From Phycisphaerales bacterium (GTDB taxonomy: Bacteria; Planctomycetota; Phycisphaerae; Tepidisphaerales; Tepidisphaeraceae): a DNA stretch of 22,686 nt. Position 1 is the stretch's first letter. Every line of letters starts with the position of its first letter. A program made the position numbers and the translations under genes. Below are positions 8,150 to 15,160 of this stretch, piece by piece. Under the pieces are notes generated by a model. That model was not told where the DNA came from and searched no databases. It saw nothing but the letters and a program-made list of their open reading frames with translations. Location of the stretch: positions 1 through 22,686 of the forward strand of contig JAQGHP010000773.1 in the NCBI GenBank assembly GCA_028288775.1. The letters are read 5' to 3'.

Positions 8150-9097
8150 ATGAACAGAAAGCTCTCCGTCCGCCACACCACGCGGTATACCTATGATCAG
8201 CCCGTCCTGCGCAGCGCGCACCGCGTCCACCTGCGCCCCGTGATCGACGACCGGCAATCGGTCCTCGAGCACACGCTCGACATCTCCGTGCCCGTTGAAA
8301 CCATGAACTACGAAGACGTATTTGGAAACGCCACCACACGATTCCAGATCACCGAGCCCTACACCGAGCTGACCCTCACGGCAAAGTCGGTGGTCCAAAT
8401 TAAGGACCGCGACCCCTTCGCGTTCGCACGCGTCCCGATCCGCCCCTCGTTTCCCCTGGTCTGGATGCCCGGCGAGCGGCTCATGCTTACGCCGTACCTG
8501 CTGCCGACTGAACTGCCCGATACGCAGCTTCAGGAAATCACCGACTACGCGATGGACTTCGTCGAGCGCAACGACCGCGACCTGATGGAAACGCTCTTCG
8601 CGATCAACCTGGCCATCCACCGCGATTACGCCTACTCGCCGGGGAGCACGGGCGTGTGGACCACGCCCTACGACGTGTTCGTGAAAAAGGCCGGCGTGTG
8701 CCAGGACTTCAGCAACCTTTTCATCTGCATGGCCCGGCTGCTGGGGATCCCCGCACGCTACATTTGCGGCTATCTCCACACCGGAAATAATGGCGAGAAT
8801 CGCATCGGCTGCGATGCCTCCCATGCCTGGGTGCAGCTCTACATCCCCAACGTCGGCTGGAAGGGCTTCGACCCCACCAACGGGACCCTCCCGCACCTCG
8901 ACCATGTCCGCAGTACCTACGGCCGCCACTACCGCGACGCCGCCCCGGTCGAGGGAACCATCTACACGCCCAGCTACGAAACGATGACCGTCGACGTGGA
9001 AGTATGCGACGTGACTGATACGTACGGCACGTCGCAGCCGGCGGAAGCGCCGCAGGAACAGCCGCAACAGCCGCAACTCGCAGGGGCGAACACGTAA
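8150..9097 (+). CDS. Transglutaminase-like protein
   Basis: This 315-aa protein has the usual N-terminal domain (LSVRHTTRYTYDQPV onwards) and a transglutaminase core with a complete triad: C184 in AGVCQDF, H225 in ASHAW, D241 in GFDPTNG. A short Gln/Pro-rich tail (about 290-315) is not part of the fold. The frame is open upstream to 7583, but those 189 codons run through the 313-bp palindrome and encode nothing family-like; the ATG at 8150 matches where homologues begin. No SD is visible. It is the third transglutaminase of the cluster, same direction as the previous two. Because of the repeat-filled gap it may be transcribed separately. A strong terminator-like hairpin follows at 9112-9152. 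Confidence 0.9.
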   Translation: MNRKLSVRHTTRYTYDQPVLRSAHRVHLRPVIDDRQSVLEHTLDISVPVETMNYEDVFGNATTRFQITEPYTELTLTAKSVVQIKDRDPFAFARVPIRPSFPLVWMPGERLMLTPYLLPTELPDTQLQEITDYAMDFVERNDRDLMETLFAINLAIHRDYAYSPGSTGVWTTPYDVFVKKAGVCQDFSNLFICMARLLGIPARYICGYLHTGNNGENRIGCDASHAWVQLYIPNVGWKGFDPTNGTLPHLDHVRSTYGRHYRDAAPVEGTIYTPSYETMTVDVEVCDVTDTYGTSQPAEAPQEQPQQPQLAGANT

Positions 9098-9111
9098 ATC
9101 ATGCGCGCAGC

Positions 9112-9152
9112 AAACGGACGTCGGCACGGAGAATCCGTGCCGACGCCCGTTT
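9112..9152. terminator. Bidirectional terminator-like hairpin
   Basis: A 12-bp perfect stem (9119-9130 with 9134-9145) closes a GAA triloop. It extends through one mismatch into AAACGG/CCGTTT (9112-9117 with 9147-9152), which gives an A-rich left and T-rich right flank. It lies 14 bp after the stop of the transglutaminase gene and between convergent genes, as expected for a shared intrinsic terminator. Confidence 0.75.
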
Positions 9153-9191
9153 CGTTTACTGCTTGACGTTGGGAAGCAGCGCGGGGGAGAC

Positions 9192-9259
9192 GTAGGGTGG
9201 GTGTACTCGCCCACCACTTGTCTCACGAGCGCGACGGTGGGCGAGTACGCCCACCCTAC
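9192..9259. repeat. GTAGGGTGGG inverted repeat, copy 2
   Basis: The 24-bp arms at 9192-9215 and 9236-9259 differ from perfect pairing at one position. They are nearly identical to the arms of the copy at 7650-7713; the loop (20 nt) is different. It lies between convergent genes. Confidence 0.93.
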
Positions 9260-9267
9260 ATGGCCCG

Positions 9268-9290
9268 CACGGGCGGGACGCCCGTGTCAC
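9268..9290. repeat. Short ACGGGCG/CGCCCGT hairpin repeat
   Basis: A short palindrome (CACGGGCGGGACGCCCGTG) followed by TCAC. The same motif with one substitution (GAG for GGG at the centre) occurs near 13930-13952, so it is a dispersed family. Confidence 0.6.
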
Positions 9291-9312
9291 AAGACGGTTC
9301 TGAAACCGCTTC

Positions 9313-10191
9313 CTACCGATTCACGATCGCCATCGACCCGTGGCAACCGGCCTTCTCGGCGGCTTCGCGGATGACGGGGTCTTCCCAGGAGTTGGAGGCA
9401 ACCGCGCTCAGCTCCGCCGCGGCTTGTTCGCCGCCGAGCTGCGCGAGGGCGAGTACCGCCGCCCGGCGAACGATCGGGAGGAAGTAGCCATTGGCGTTAC
9501 GCACCACTTCAATGAGCGGCTCCACCGCGCGGGCGTCGCCCAGCGTGGCGAGGGCGCGGACGGCTTCGGCGCTTGCCTCGGCCGCGGGGTCGTTCACGGC
9601 GCCCACGAGGGCGTCCACCGCGCGAACGTCGCCGAGTTGGGCGAGGCTCGAAGCGGCGGCGGCGCGGACGACGCAGTGGAAGTAGCCGTTGGAATTTTCA
9701 ACGGTGTTGATCAGCGGCCCAACCGCCGATCGATCGCCCAGCAGACCGAGCGAGGCGGCGACATCGCGGGCGACGTCCGCATCGCTGTCGTTCAGGGCGG
9801 CGATGAGCGCCGGAACGCCGGCGCGCTCGCCGAGGCGGCCGATTTCAACCGCGGCGGTAGCGCGGGTCGAGGCGTACATCGATTCGAGCTCGTTCAGCAG
9901 CGACGAGAGGGCTTCGCTGGGCCCTCCGACGACGGCAGCCACGACGGGCTTCGCCGCGACCGGAGCGACCGTCGCAGCCGGGGCAACAGCCGCGGTCTGG
10001 GCGACAGCCGGCTTGGCCGCGGTCTCGATCCGTTCGCCGACCGTCTTAACGGCGGCGCTGGCCAGGACATCGGCCACCGCCGACTTCGCGAGGGCCGGCG
10101 CGACGGCCGCCTCGGTCGTGGGGGAGGTGGTCAGGGAAGGGAACTTTTTGGGAACAGCACTGTGCTTCTTGGTCGAAGTCTTGCGAGGCAT
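9313..10191 (-). CDS. HEAT-repeat protein with Ala/Pro/Lys-rich N-terminal tail
   Basis: This 292-aa protein starts with a low-complexity tail (residues 1-90): first Lys/Ser/Thr-rich (MPRKTSTKKHS), then long Ala/Pro/Val stretches. Residues 91-292 are about five HEAT-like helical repeats of the PBS-lyase type. Two of the repeats share the signature NxNGYF (NSNGYF, NANGYF), which suggests duplication of a two-repeat unit. Such repeats bind proteins; no catalytic residues are seen. The start at 10191 is supported by GGAGA 8 nt upstream; the frame is open for 91 further codons that look non-coding. The gene is convergent with the transglutaminase at 8150 and lies inside the transglutaminase/amidoligase region. 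A scaffold or substrate role there is only a guess. Confidence 0.85.
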   Translation of the reverse strand: MPRKTSTKKHSAVPKKFPSLTTSPTTEAAVAPALAKSAVADVLASAAVKTVGERIETAAKPAVAQTAAVAPAATVAPVAAKPVVAAVVGGPSEALSSLLNELESMYASTRATAAVEIGRLGERAGVPALIAALNDSDADVARDVAASLGLLGDRSAVGPLINTVENSNGYFHCVVRAAAASSLAQLGDVRAVDALVGAVNDPAAEASAEAVRALATLGDARAVEPLIEVVRNANGYFLPIVRRAAVLALAQLGGEQAAAELSAVASNSWEDPVIREAAEKAGCHGSMAIVNR

Positions 10192-10642
10192 TTGGAGATT
10201 CTCCGTAAAACAATAATATCGGACCTGCCGCATATATCGTTCGCAGGCGCGGCGTTTCAGTAGAAGAAATTTGTGTAAATATGTGGGACGGGTGGCGTGC
10301 CTCGCGCTCAAGGGAGGAAGGGGCATGAAACCGCGCTGATGCGCGTCCCTGCCGCGTGCGCCCAAGGGCTGTATAGGGCATGCGTAGCGCGCGATGTAGC
10401 ACGCGCTCTCGATGTTGATCGTGAGTAATCGGAGATCCCAAAGGCATTCGCAGGAAATGCGCAACCCTACGTTCGGCCCCTCACCCTAACCCTCTCCCCC
10501 GAGTACGAGGGAGACGGGGCCAAAGCGCGCATCGGCGCCCTCGTGCTGAATTAAAGGCAGCTCCGCTCTCTTCCTACCTCTGCATCTCGGCGTCTCGGCG
10601 TTCGATTCGGCATCGAAGTAGAGAAGGCAGCGTCGCGCCCCA
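10192..10642. other. Intergenic region with repeat remnants
   Basis: No gene is supported here. A motif of the common CCCCTCACCCTAACCCTCTC type lies at about 10475-10500. Its GGCCCC (10475-10480) pairs with GGGGCC (10516-10521), and TCTCCC/GGGAGA lies within. At 10575-10608 there is a single arm resembling the right arm of the element at 22217-22377 (CATCTCGGCGTCTCGGCGTT). The 150 bp next to the HEAT gene should hold its promoter, but no convincing boxes are seen. Confidence 0.6.
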
Positions 10643-11455
10643 TCAATACGACCTGATTTCTTCCGTTACCACATTGAATTGCAGCAAATTCGCCACCCCA
10701 AAAGCGGTGGTGAGCGCCACGTCCACCGCATCGCGCCCGCGGGCCATCAGCACGCGGCCGATGCGGCGCTGGTTATGACGGGCGTCCATCGTCCACCACT
10801 TGCCGCCCAGGTACACTTCGAACCACGCGCTGAAGTCCATGGCCGCGGGGGAAATGGGAACTCCGATGTCTCCCAGATATCCCGTCGCATAGCGCGCCGG
10901 GATGTTCATGGCCCGACAGAACGTGATCGCCAAGTGCATGAAATCGCGGCAGACGCCTCGGCGCTCGCGGTACACGTCCACGGCAGACTTGGTCGCGCTG
11001 GCGAACTCGTACCCGAACCGCACGTTGGAATGCACCCAGTCACAGATCGCATGCACCCGGTCCCACCCCGGCCGGGCGTGGGTGAAAAGGCTCCCGGCGG
11101 TGTCCTTCAACAGATCCACCTCGCAATACCGACTGCTCAACAGAAACCGCAGGACCTCCGCCGGCAGGTCGTCGACCAGGTGTTGCTGGGCGCTGGGGTC
11201 AAACGCGTCCGGCATGCCGCTGTCTTCCACGACCGCCTCGTTGGTGAATCGCACCTGCCCGGCCATCGCGACGATGCGGCCGCAGGTGTTGCCGAAATCG
11301 TCCACGTAGAGGGACGTGGGGACATACGGATCGATCCGCAGCGCCTCCGGCCCACGCAGCGTGGGGAAGCGCGTGGGATGCACGTACAGCATCAGGTGCA
11401 TCGGGGTGGGGGCGGGGAGATTGAATATGATGTCGTAGCCGATACGGATTCGCAT
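10643..11455 (-). CDS. Transglutaminase-like protein lacking the usual catalytic His
   Basis: This 270-aa protein has a transglutaminase-like fold: N-terminal beta domain (about 1-110), then the core. The nucleophile is kept (C169 in RGVCRDFMH), and an Asp sits at the usual place (D224 in WTMDARHN). The His position reads FSAWFEVYL, so Ser209 replaces the His of the HAW motif. The C-terminal block RIGRVLMARGRDAVDVALTT is, from memory, typical of a divergent COG1305 subfamily often found beside alpha-E genes. It may be inactive, or use another base such as H227. The ATG at 11455 was chosen because the family begins MRIRIGYDI and a weak GGAAAG precedes it; 26 further open codons upstream look unrelated. 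No signal peptide is visible. Confidence 0.87.
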   Translation of the reverse strand: MRIRIGYDIIFNLPAPTPMHLMLYVHPTRFPTLRGPEALRIDPYVPTSLYVDDFGNTCGRIVAMAGQVRFTNEAVVEDSGMPDAFDPSAQQHLVDDLPAEVLRFLLSSRYCEVDLLKDTAGSLFTHARPGWDRVHAICDWVHSNVRFGYEFASATKSAVDVYRERRGVCRDFMHLAITFCRAMNIPARYATGYLGDIGVPISPAAMDFSAWFEVYLGGKWWTMDARHNQRRIGRVLMARGRDAVDVALTTAFGVANLLQFNVVTEEIRSY

Positions 11456-11763
11456 TACTTTCCACTGCTCAAGGCGAGCGCAAAAAAGGCGGGTTGGTCG
11501 CCGCAGGCTAACCGCATTCGAGCTAAACGGCAATCATCGAACCACACCTGACGCCACGAATCCGAGGATCCCAAGTGGTCAGGCCGGTTTAGTTTGCCCG
11601 GTCGACTTCAGAGCCGGGCCGGCCCGGTCGGACCGAAGCCCCGCTTCAAGCCTTCGACCCGACCGGGGCGACACGCCCCGGCTCTGAAGTCTCACGGGAC
11701 AATTGAAGTGACGCTACGCCCCCAACCTCCAGGTGCCGCGTGCTCGCGCCATACCCAAAGCCT
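11456..11763. repeat. Intergenic region with inverted repeat at 11604-11691
   Basis: Perfect 15-bp arms GACTTCAGAGCCGGG (11604-11618) and its complement (11677-11691) enclose further partly pairing GC-rich sequence. The element lies between two minus-strand genes and could separate their transcripts. No gene is seen in the rest of the gap. Confidence 0.75.
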
Positions 11764-11988
11764 TTACCAACTCAGCTCTTTCAATAACTGATCGACCACG
11801 TAATCGATCGTCCGCTCTTGAGAATCGCGGCCTTCCTTCCAGGCCTTTTGCACGACGTCCAGGTCATTTCGGCCGTGCCCGGGAGCTTCTTGCCGCGACG
11901 GGGCCGATCCCAAATCGATTCGCACCGGGCGAAGCCGGCCGGCGATGAGGGTGGCGGGGTAAAAACGATCTTCGGCTGCATGCAACAT
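11764..11988 (-). CDS. Small hypothetical protein
   Basis: This 74-aa protein is not recognised. The gene is supported by a perfect Shine-Dalgarno, AAAGGAGG at 11993-12000, 4 nt before the ATG, the strongest SD inside the window apart from the one at the right edge. The product is soluble and charged with no membrane segment. The last third (DVVQKAWKEGRDSQERTIDY onwards) looks like amphipathic helices, ending ELSW. It may be a small regulatory or binding protein, but no function can be assigned. It is transcribed away from tRNA-Cys and towards the His-less transglutaminase gene, separated from it by 308 bp with an inverted repeat. Confidence 0.6.
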   Translation of the reverse strand: MLHAAEDRFYPATLIAGRLRPVRIDLGSAPSRQEAPGHGRNDLDVVQKAWKEGRDSQERTIDYVVDQLLKELSW

Positions 11989-11992
11989 AATG

Positions 11993-12000
11993 CCTCCTTT
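11993..12000 (-). promoter_or_regulatory. Consensus ribosome binding site of the 74-aa gene
   Basis: The minus strand reads AAAGGAGG, then CATT, then ATG. This full anti-SD match decides the start at 11988 and is the main support for the gene being real. Confidence 0.7.
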
Positions 12001-12179
12001 GCTAAAGACCTTTCGTACCCTCTCAAAGGCCGAGCCAATCGGCCAAATCGTGTTACATCCGATAATTACGCGGCTGAATCGCCGATCTCCACGTTGTGCG
12101 GAGAGGCACCAGCGCGCGGAGGCGCGACCCCGGCCACCGCGTCACACGCCGACGTACTTCGGTGCCGAAATGTCCTGAT

Positions 12180-12208
12180 TTGACTCTGGAAAACGCCACT
12201 GCTACTCT
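12180..12208 (+). promoter_or_regulatory. Candidate promoter of tRNA-Cys
   Basis: TTGACT (12180-12185) and TACTCT (12203-12208) are 17 nt apart. The expected transcription start is about 5 nt before the mature tRNA. No other promoter-like pair is apparent in the short space before the downstream response-regulator gene. Confidence 0.55.
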
Positions 12209-12219
12209 GCCGAACGCAG

Positions 12220-12293
12220 GGCCGAGTACCCAAGTGGACTAAGGGGACGGATTGCAAATCCGTTATTCGCCGGTTCGAATCCGGCCTCGGCCT
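12220..12293 (+). tRNA. tRNA-Cys (anticodon GCA)
   Basis: A full cloverleaf is visible. The acceptor stem GGCCGAG (12220-12226) pairs with CTCGGCC (12286-12292). The anticodon stem ACGGA/TCCGT holds the loop TTGCAAA, anticodon GCA. The T arm is GCCGG-TTCGAAT-CCGGC. The discriminator base is T (U73), the known identity element for cysteine. The 3' CCA is not encoded. The D arm follows TA at positions 8-9. Confidence 0.96.
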
Positions 12294-12313
12294 TTCCGGC
12301 CACTTCTGCTAGC

Positions 12314-12715
12314 ATGCCTCACATGCCCGCAACCCAATCTTCATTGAGCGTGCTTGTGGTGGACGACAACATCTCGACGTGCCGGACGCTTGTGCGGCTG
12401 TTGGAGCGGTCGGGATATTCCGCACGGTGTGCCGAAAGCGGGCTGGACGCGCTGGCTACTCTCGAAATAAACCGGCCCAAGGTCGTGTTCCTCGACGTGA
12501 TGATGCCCGGCGTGGACGGCTTCGACGTACTGCGGGCCATCCGCGCCGATTCCCACAATGCGCCGGTGGCGGTCATCATGTACTCGGCCATGTCCAACCC
12601 CGAATACATGCGCCGCGCGATTGAGCTCGGGGCCAACGGGTACGTGGTGAAAGGGGATCTCACCTTCGCCGAGATTCAGGGAATCATTGACGAAAACCTG
12701 GCACGGCCCAACTAA
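12314..12715 (+). CDS. Stand-alone CheY-like response regulator
   Basis: This 133-aa protein is a receiver domain with no output domain. Key residues are D17/D18 (acidic pocket), D61 in VFLDVMMPG (phospho-acceptor), S91 (switch Ser/Thr) and K113 in GYVVKGD. By family it is phosphorylated by a sensor kinase and acts by protein-protein contact; no kinase gene lies in the window. It starts 20 bp after tRNA-Cys with no room for a separate promoter of usual layout, so it is likely read from the tRNA promoter or processed from a joint transcript. ATG 12314 is used; ATG 12323 is an alternative. No SD is visible at either. Confidence 0.92.
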   Translation: MPHMPATQSSLSVLVVDDNISTCRTLVRLLERSGYSARCAESGLDALATLEINRPKVVFLDVMMPGVDGFDVLRAIRADSHNAPVAVIMYSAMSNPEYMRRAIELGANGYVVKGDLTFAEIQGIIDENLARPN

Positions 12716-12788
12716 GGGCGGAGGGGGAACTCACGACTCGAAGCGCGTGGGGGCTCCAGGGTGCTAAGGAACGCGCGTGATTCGTATT

Positions 12789-12840
12789 TTGTGGTGCAGG
12801 CTTTCAGCCTGCGTTTGCAGCCTGAAAGGCTGCACCACAA
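12789..12840. repeat. Inverted repeat between convergent genes
   Basis: The arms (about 24 bp, TTGTGGTGCAGG... and ...GCACCACAA) pair with two mismatches around a tiny loop near 12814. They contain GGCTTTCAGCC-type inner symmetry. It lies between the convergent response-regulator and H1-like genes and could serve as a bidirectional terminator. It is a different family from the other repeats here. Confidence 0.85.
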
Positions 12841-12905
12841 GCGCATGGCCATTTAGTCCCCGAGAAACTCGACTCTCGGACCCGTAGGTTTCCCCCCAAT
12901 ATCCA

Positions 12906-13574
12906 TCAGACTTCGTCGGTGTCCGGCTCCAACTCTTCCTCAGGGGCGGAATGTACGTGGGCGTGGCCCTCGGAAGAGTGGCCGGAATGTCCGCCGTTGG
13001 AGGATTCGTGGCTGGTGGAAGGGTGTTCCGCGCTGGTGTGGGAGGACGAAGTTTCCGCCGCCGATTCCATGGCGGGCGCGGGACCCGTCGCCGCTTCGAT
13101 CGCGCCCGCGACCGCGCCAGCCGCCACAGCCACTACCTGCGTAACGGTGTCGGCAAAGGCCTCGACGTGCGGCGCAACGGAGCGGGCTTTTTGTTTCACC
13201 TGGACGACGGTGCGCTGGGCCGCCGACTTCATTTTGCCGGCTTCCTTTTTCATATTGCGCGACGCGGCCTGCACGCTGCGCTTGACCCGGCCGACGGCGT
13301 CGCTCATCGCCTTCTTCGCCGCCCCGGTCGGCTTGGCCGCCTTGCGCGAGACGACTTTGCGGGCCACGACCTTGCGGACGGGGGCCGCCTTGGCGGCGCT
13401 GCGGACGAGCTTCTTCACGGCGGCTTTCACCGGTGACTTGGCCTTGGTCTTCGCCTTCGCTTTGGCAGGAGCCTTCGCCTTCGCCGGCTTTGCCACGGCC
13501 TTTTTGGCCTTTGTACCGGCAGACTTCTTCGCCATCGTTCCGCTCGTGACCCGTTTTGCGCCCTTCTTTGCCAT
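12906..13574 (-). CDS. Histone H1-like Lys/Ala-rich protein with His/acidic tail
   Basis: This 222-aa protein has three zones. Residues 1-132 are Lys/Ala/Pro-rich (AKPAKAKAPAKAKAKTKAK), like the C-terminal domain of histone H1 and bacterial H1-like proteins, and should bind DNA or RNA non-specifically. Residues 137-165 are a hydrophobic/Ala-rich helix (VEAFADTVTQVVAVAAGAVA). Residues 173-222 are Ser/His/Glu-rich, ending in an acidic patch. The His-rich part (GGHSGHSSEGHAHVH) might bind metal. The start at 13574 has AAGGA 5-6 nt upstream; 44 more open codons upstream lack coding character. A nucleoid-associated role is inferred from composition only. Confidence 0.8.
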   Translation of the reverse strand: MAKKGAKRVTSGTMAKKSAGTKAKKAVAKPAKAKAPAKAKAKTKAKSPVKAAVKKLVRSAAKAAPVRKVVARKVVSRKAAKPTGAAKKAMSDAVGRVKRSVQAASRNMKKEAGKMKSAAQRTVVQVKQKARSVAPHVEAFADTVTQVVAVAAGAVAGAIEAATGPAPAMESAAETSSSHTSAEHPSTSHESSNGGHSGHSSEGHAHVHSAPEEELEPDTDEV

Positions 13575-14171
13575 CGCCGTCCTTTCTTGAAGATTTTCGT
13601 CGCTTTTACCACATCTCATGCCCAATTGGCGAAAAAACTCGGGAATTCTCGACAATCGCCGGGCGAGTCGGGTTGCTCGTACGCAGTTCAGCGGACCGGC
13701 ATCCACTCTGACGCCTCTGCGCTAGACCGCGATGCGGAAAACCGCGAAGCCGCGATGGCGCGAAGACTGACGCGACGAAAGGCGGGGAATTGTCGCCACA
13801 GATGGACACGGATGAACACGGATGGGAAAGGCGTTTTCCGTGACATGGGCGTACCGCGCATGCTGATGCCTATAGGGAATTACTGAGGAATTTTGTAGCT
13901 AAACTGTTTTGCAATTCCTGCGCACCAGGCACGGGCGAGACGCCCGTGTCACGTCGAAAGGACTCTTCCGCTCTTATCCGTGTCCATCTGTGTCCATCTG
14001 TGGCGACACCTCTTCTTCGCGGCTGTCCTCGCGCTCTTCGCGGCTTCTCGGTTGTTCCCGTGAAAACGATTGTGAACTCGATGCGCGGCCCGCGCGCGGT
14101 TAGGATCGCGGGACTTGGCGGGCGCGATGACGCGGGGACGGGAAGTTCTGACGAACGAATTGGAAGGCGAC
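13575..14171. repeat. Intergenic region with degenerate inverted-repeat element 13791-14008
   Basis: The left arm begins TGTCGCCACAGATGGACACG at 13791; the complementary right arm ends at 14008. The outer 19 bp match those of the 313-bp palindrome at 7721-8033, but the inner parts have diverged. A short ACGGGCG/CGCCCGT hairpin lies at about 13930-13952. CGCGAAG-type motifs flank both sides (13741-13790 and 14015-14045). No gene is supported in this 597-bp gap. Confidence 0.85.
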
Positions 14172-14663
14172 ATGGATGCGATAACGGCGATCTCTGTGCT
14201 CTCGCGGTGGGTTCACGTGATCACGGCGTGCGTATTGATCGGGTCTGTGTTCTTTCTGCAAGTTGTCCTTCCAGCGGGCCTCCGCGGACTCGAGCCCGGG
14301 ACGGCGGAAGGCGTGCTGGCGCGCTGTCGGCGGGGGATGAAGCTCATCGTGCATTCCAGCCTCCTTCTCGCGCTCCTGACCGGCGCGTTCAACGCCTGGC
14401 GGGCATGGGGGGATTACAGCCGCCGACCTGGGATTACCCACGGCGTCTTCGGCCTGCACGTGCTTCTGGGGCTGGGGGCGCTGGTCCTTCTCATGATTGC
14501 CCTGGCCGGGCGCGGGGCGAAGCCGGCGCGGCAAAGCTGGATCACAGTCAGTCTCCTCCTGCTGTTCCTCGCGGTGGCAGATGCATCAGCGCTGAAGCGA
14601 TTGCGCGAATGGGCACACGATCATCCGCGCGCCGACCGCATCGCTCCCGTTCAAAAGCTCTGA
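14172..14663 (+). CDS. Four-helix membrane protein, CopD-like
   Basis: This 163-aa protein has four predicted membrane helices at about 8-35, 57-78, 88-112 and 121-140. His residues lie in or at the edge of helices 1-3 (H15 in RWVHV, H61, H90, H96), a pattern seen in CopD-like and b-type-heme-like membrane proteins. The family call is tentative and the transported ion or cofactor is unknown. ATG 14172 is chosen because GGAAGG lies a few bases upstream; the frame is also open from TTG 14115 and ATG 14127. The ArfB-like gene starts 2 nt after its stop, so the two form an operon. Confidence 0.7.
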   Translation: MDAITAISVLSRWVHVITACVLIGSVFFLQVVLPAGLRGLEPGTAEGVLARCRRGMKLIVHSSLLLALLTGAFNAWRAWGDYSRRPGITHGVFGLHVLLGLGALVLLMIALAGRGAKPARQSWITVSLLLLFLAVADASALKRLREWAHDHPRADRIAPVQKL

Positions 14664-14665
14664 TC

Positions 14666-15160
14666 ATGAACGACCCGTTTCCCCAGCCCGCCCGCCCTAC
14701 GCCGCCTACGCCGGCGCCGCCGCCACCTGCGCCGGCGGACGGGATCGACCTCGCGCCGGGAGTGAAGGTGTCGGCGTCGGCGCTGCGGCTGCAATACGCG
14801 CGGAGCCGGGGACCCGGGGGGCAGAACGTCAACAAGGTCAACACCAAGGCCGAACTGTGGGTCCCGCTTGCGGCGATCTGGGGCCTGAGCGCACGGGCGG
14901 CGGCGCGGCTAGCTGACATGGCCGGCAAGCGCCTGACCTCGGCGGGGGATCTGCACATCGCCTCGGACTCCGAGCGGTCGCAGGAACAAAACCGCGAGGC
15001 GGTCATGGAGCGCCTGCGGGCGCTGGTCCGTTCCGCGGTCCACGAGCCCAAGGCTCGCAGAAAGTCCAAGCCGTCGAAAGCGGCGCGTCGTCGGAGGGTC
15101 GAAGCGAAACGTAGACGGGGCGAAGTGAAGAGCAGGAGGCGCGGGGGAGGGGAGGAGTAG
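14666..15160 (+). CDS. arfB: ArfB-type peptidyl-tRNA hydrolase (ribosome rescue)
   Basis: This 164-aa protein has a class-I release-factor catalytic domain: RSRGPGGQNVNKV with GGQ at 51-53, but no codon-recognition domain. The C-terminus (about 128-164) is very basic (RRKSKPSKAARRRR...), as in ArfB/YaeJ, where the tail enters the empty mRNA channel of stalled ribosomes. The enzyme then hydrolyses the stranded peptidyl-tRNA. It is slightly longer than the E. coli protein because of a Pro-rich N-terminal extension (about 1-25). It starts 2 nt after the membrane-protein gene and is probably co-translated with it. Confidence 0.88.
   Translation: MNDPFPQPARPTPPTPAPPPPAPADGIDLAPGVKVSASALRLQYARSRGPGGQNVNKVNTKAELWVPLAAIWGLSARAAARLADMAGKRLTSAGDLHIASDSERSQEQNREAVMERLRALVRSAVHEPKARRKSKPSKAARRRRVEAKRRRGEVKSRRRGGGEE

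Noticed and set aside
9340..10263. 307-aa Gly/Arg-rich plus-strand frame
   Set aside because: Antisense shadow of the HEAT-repeat gene, which has repeats, an SD and sensible codon use.
194..11455. Anbu or other proteasome-like peptidase within the cluster
   Set aside because: None of the genes shows an N-terminal-nucleophile hydrolase sequence; all larger frames are accounted for by other families.
12294..12313. Separate promoter for the response regulator
   Set aside because: Only 20 bp are available and no -10/-35 pair fits unless placed inside the tRNA gene.
13587..13886. 99-aa plus-strand open frame in the gap after the H1-like gene
   Set aside because: Overlaps repeat sequence, has no SD and no recognisable features.
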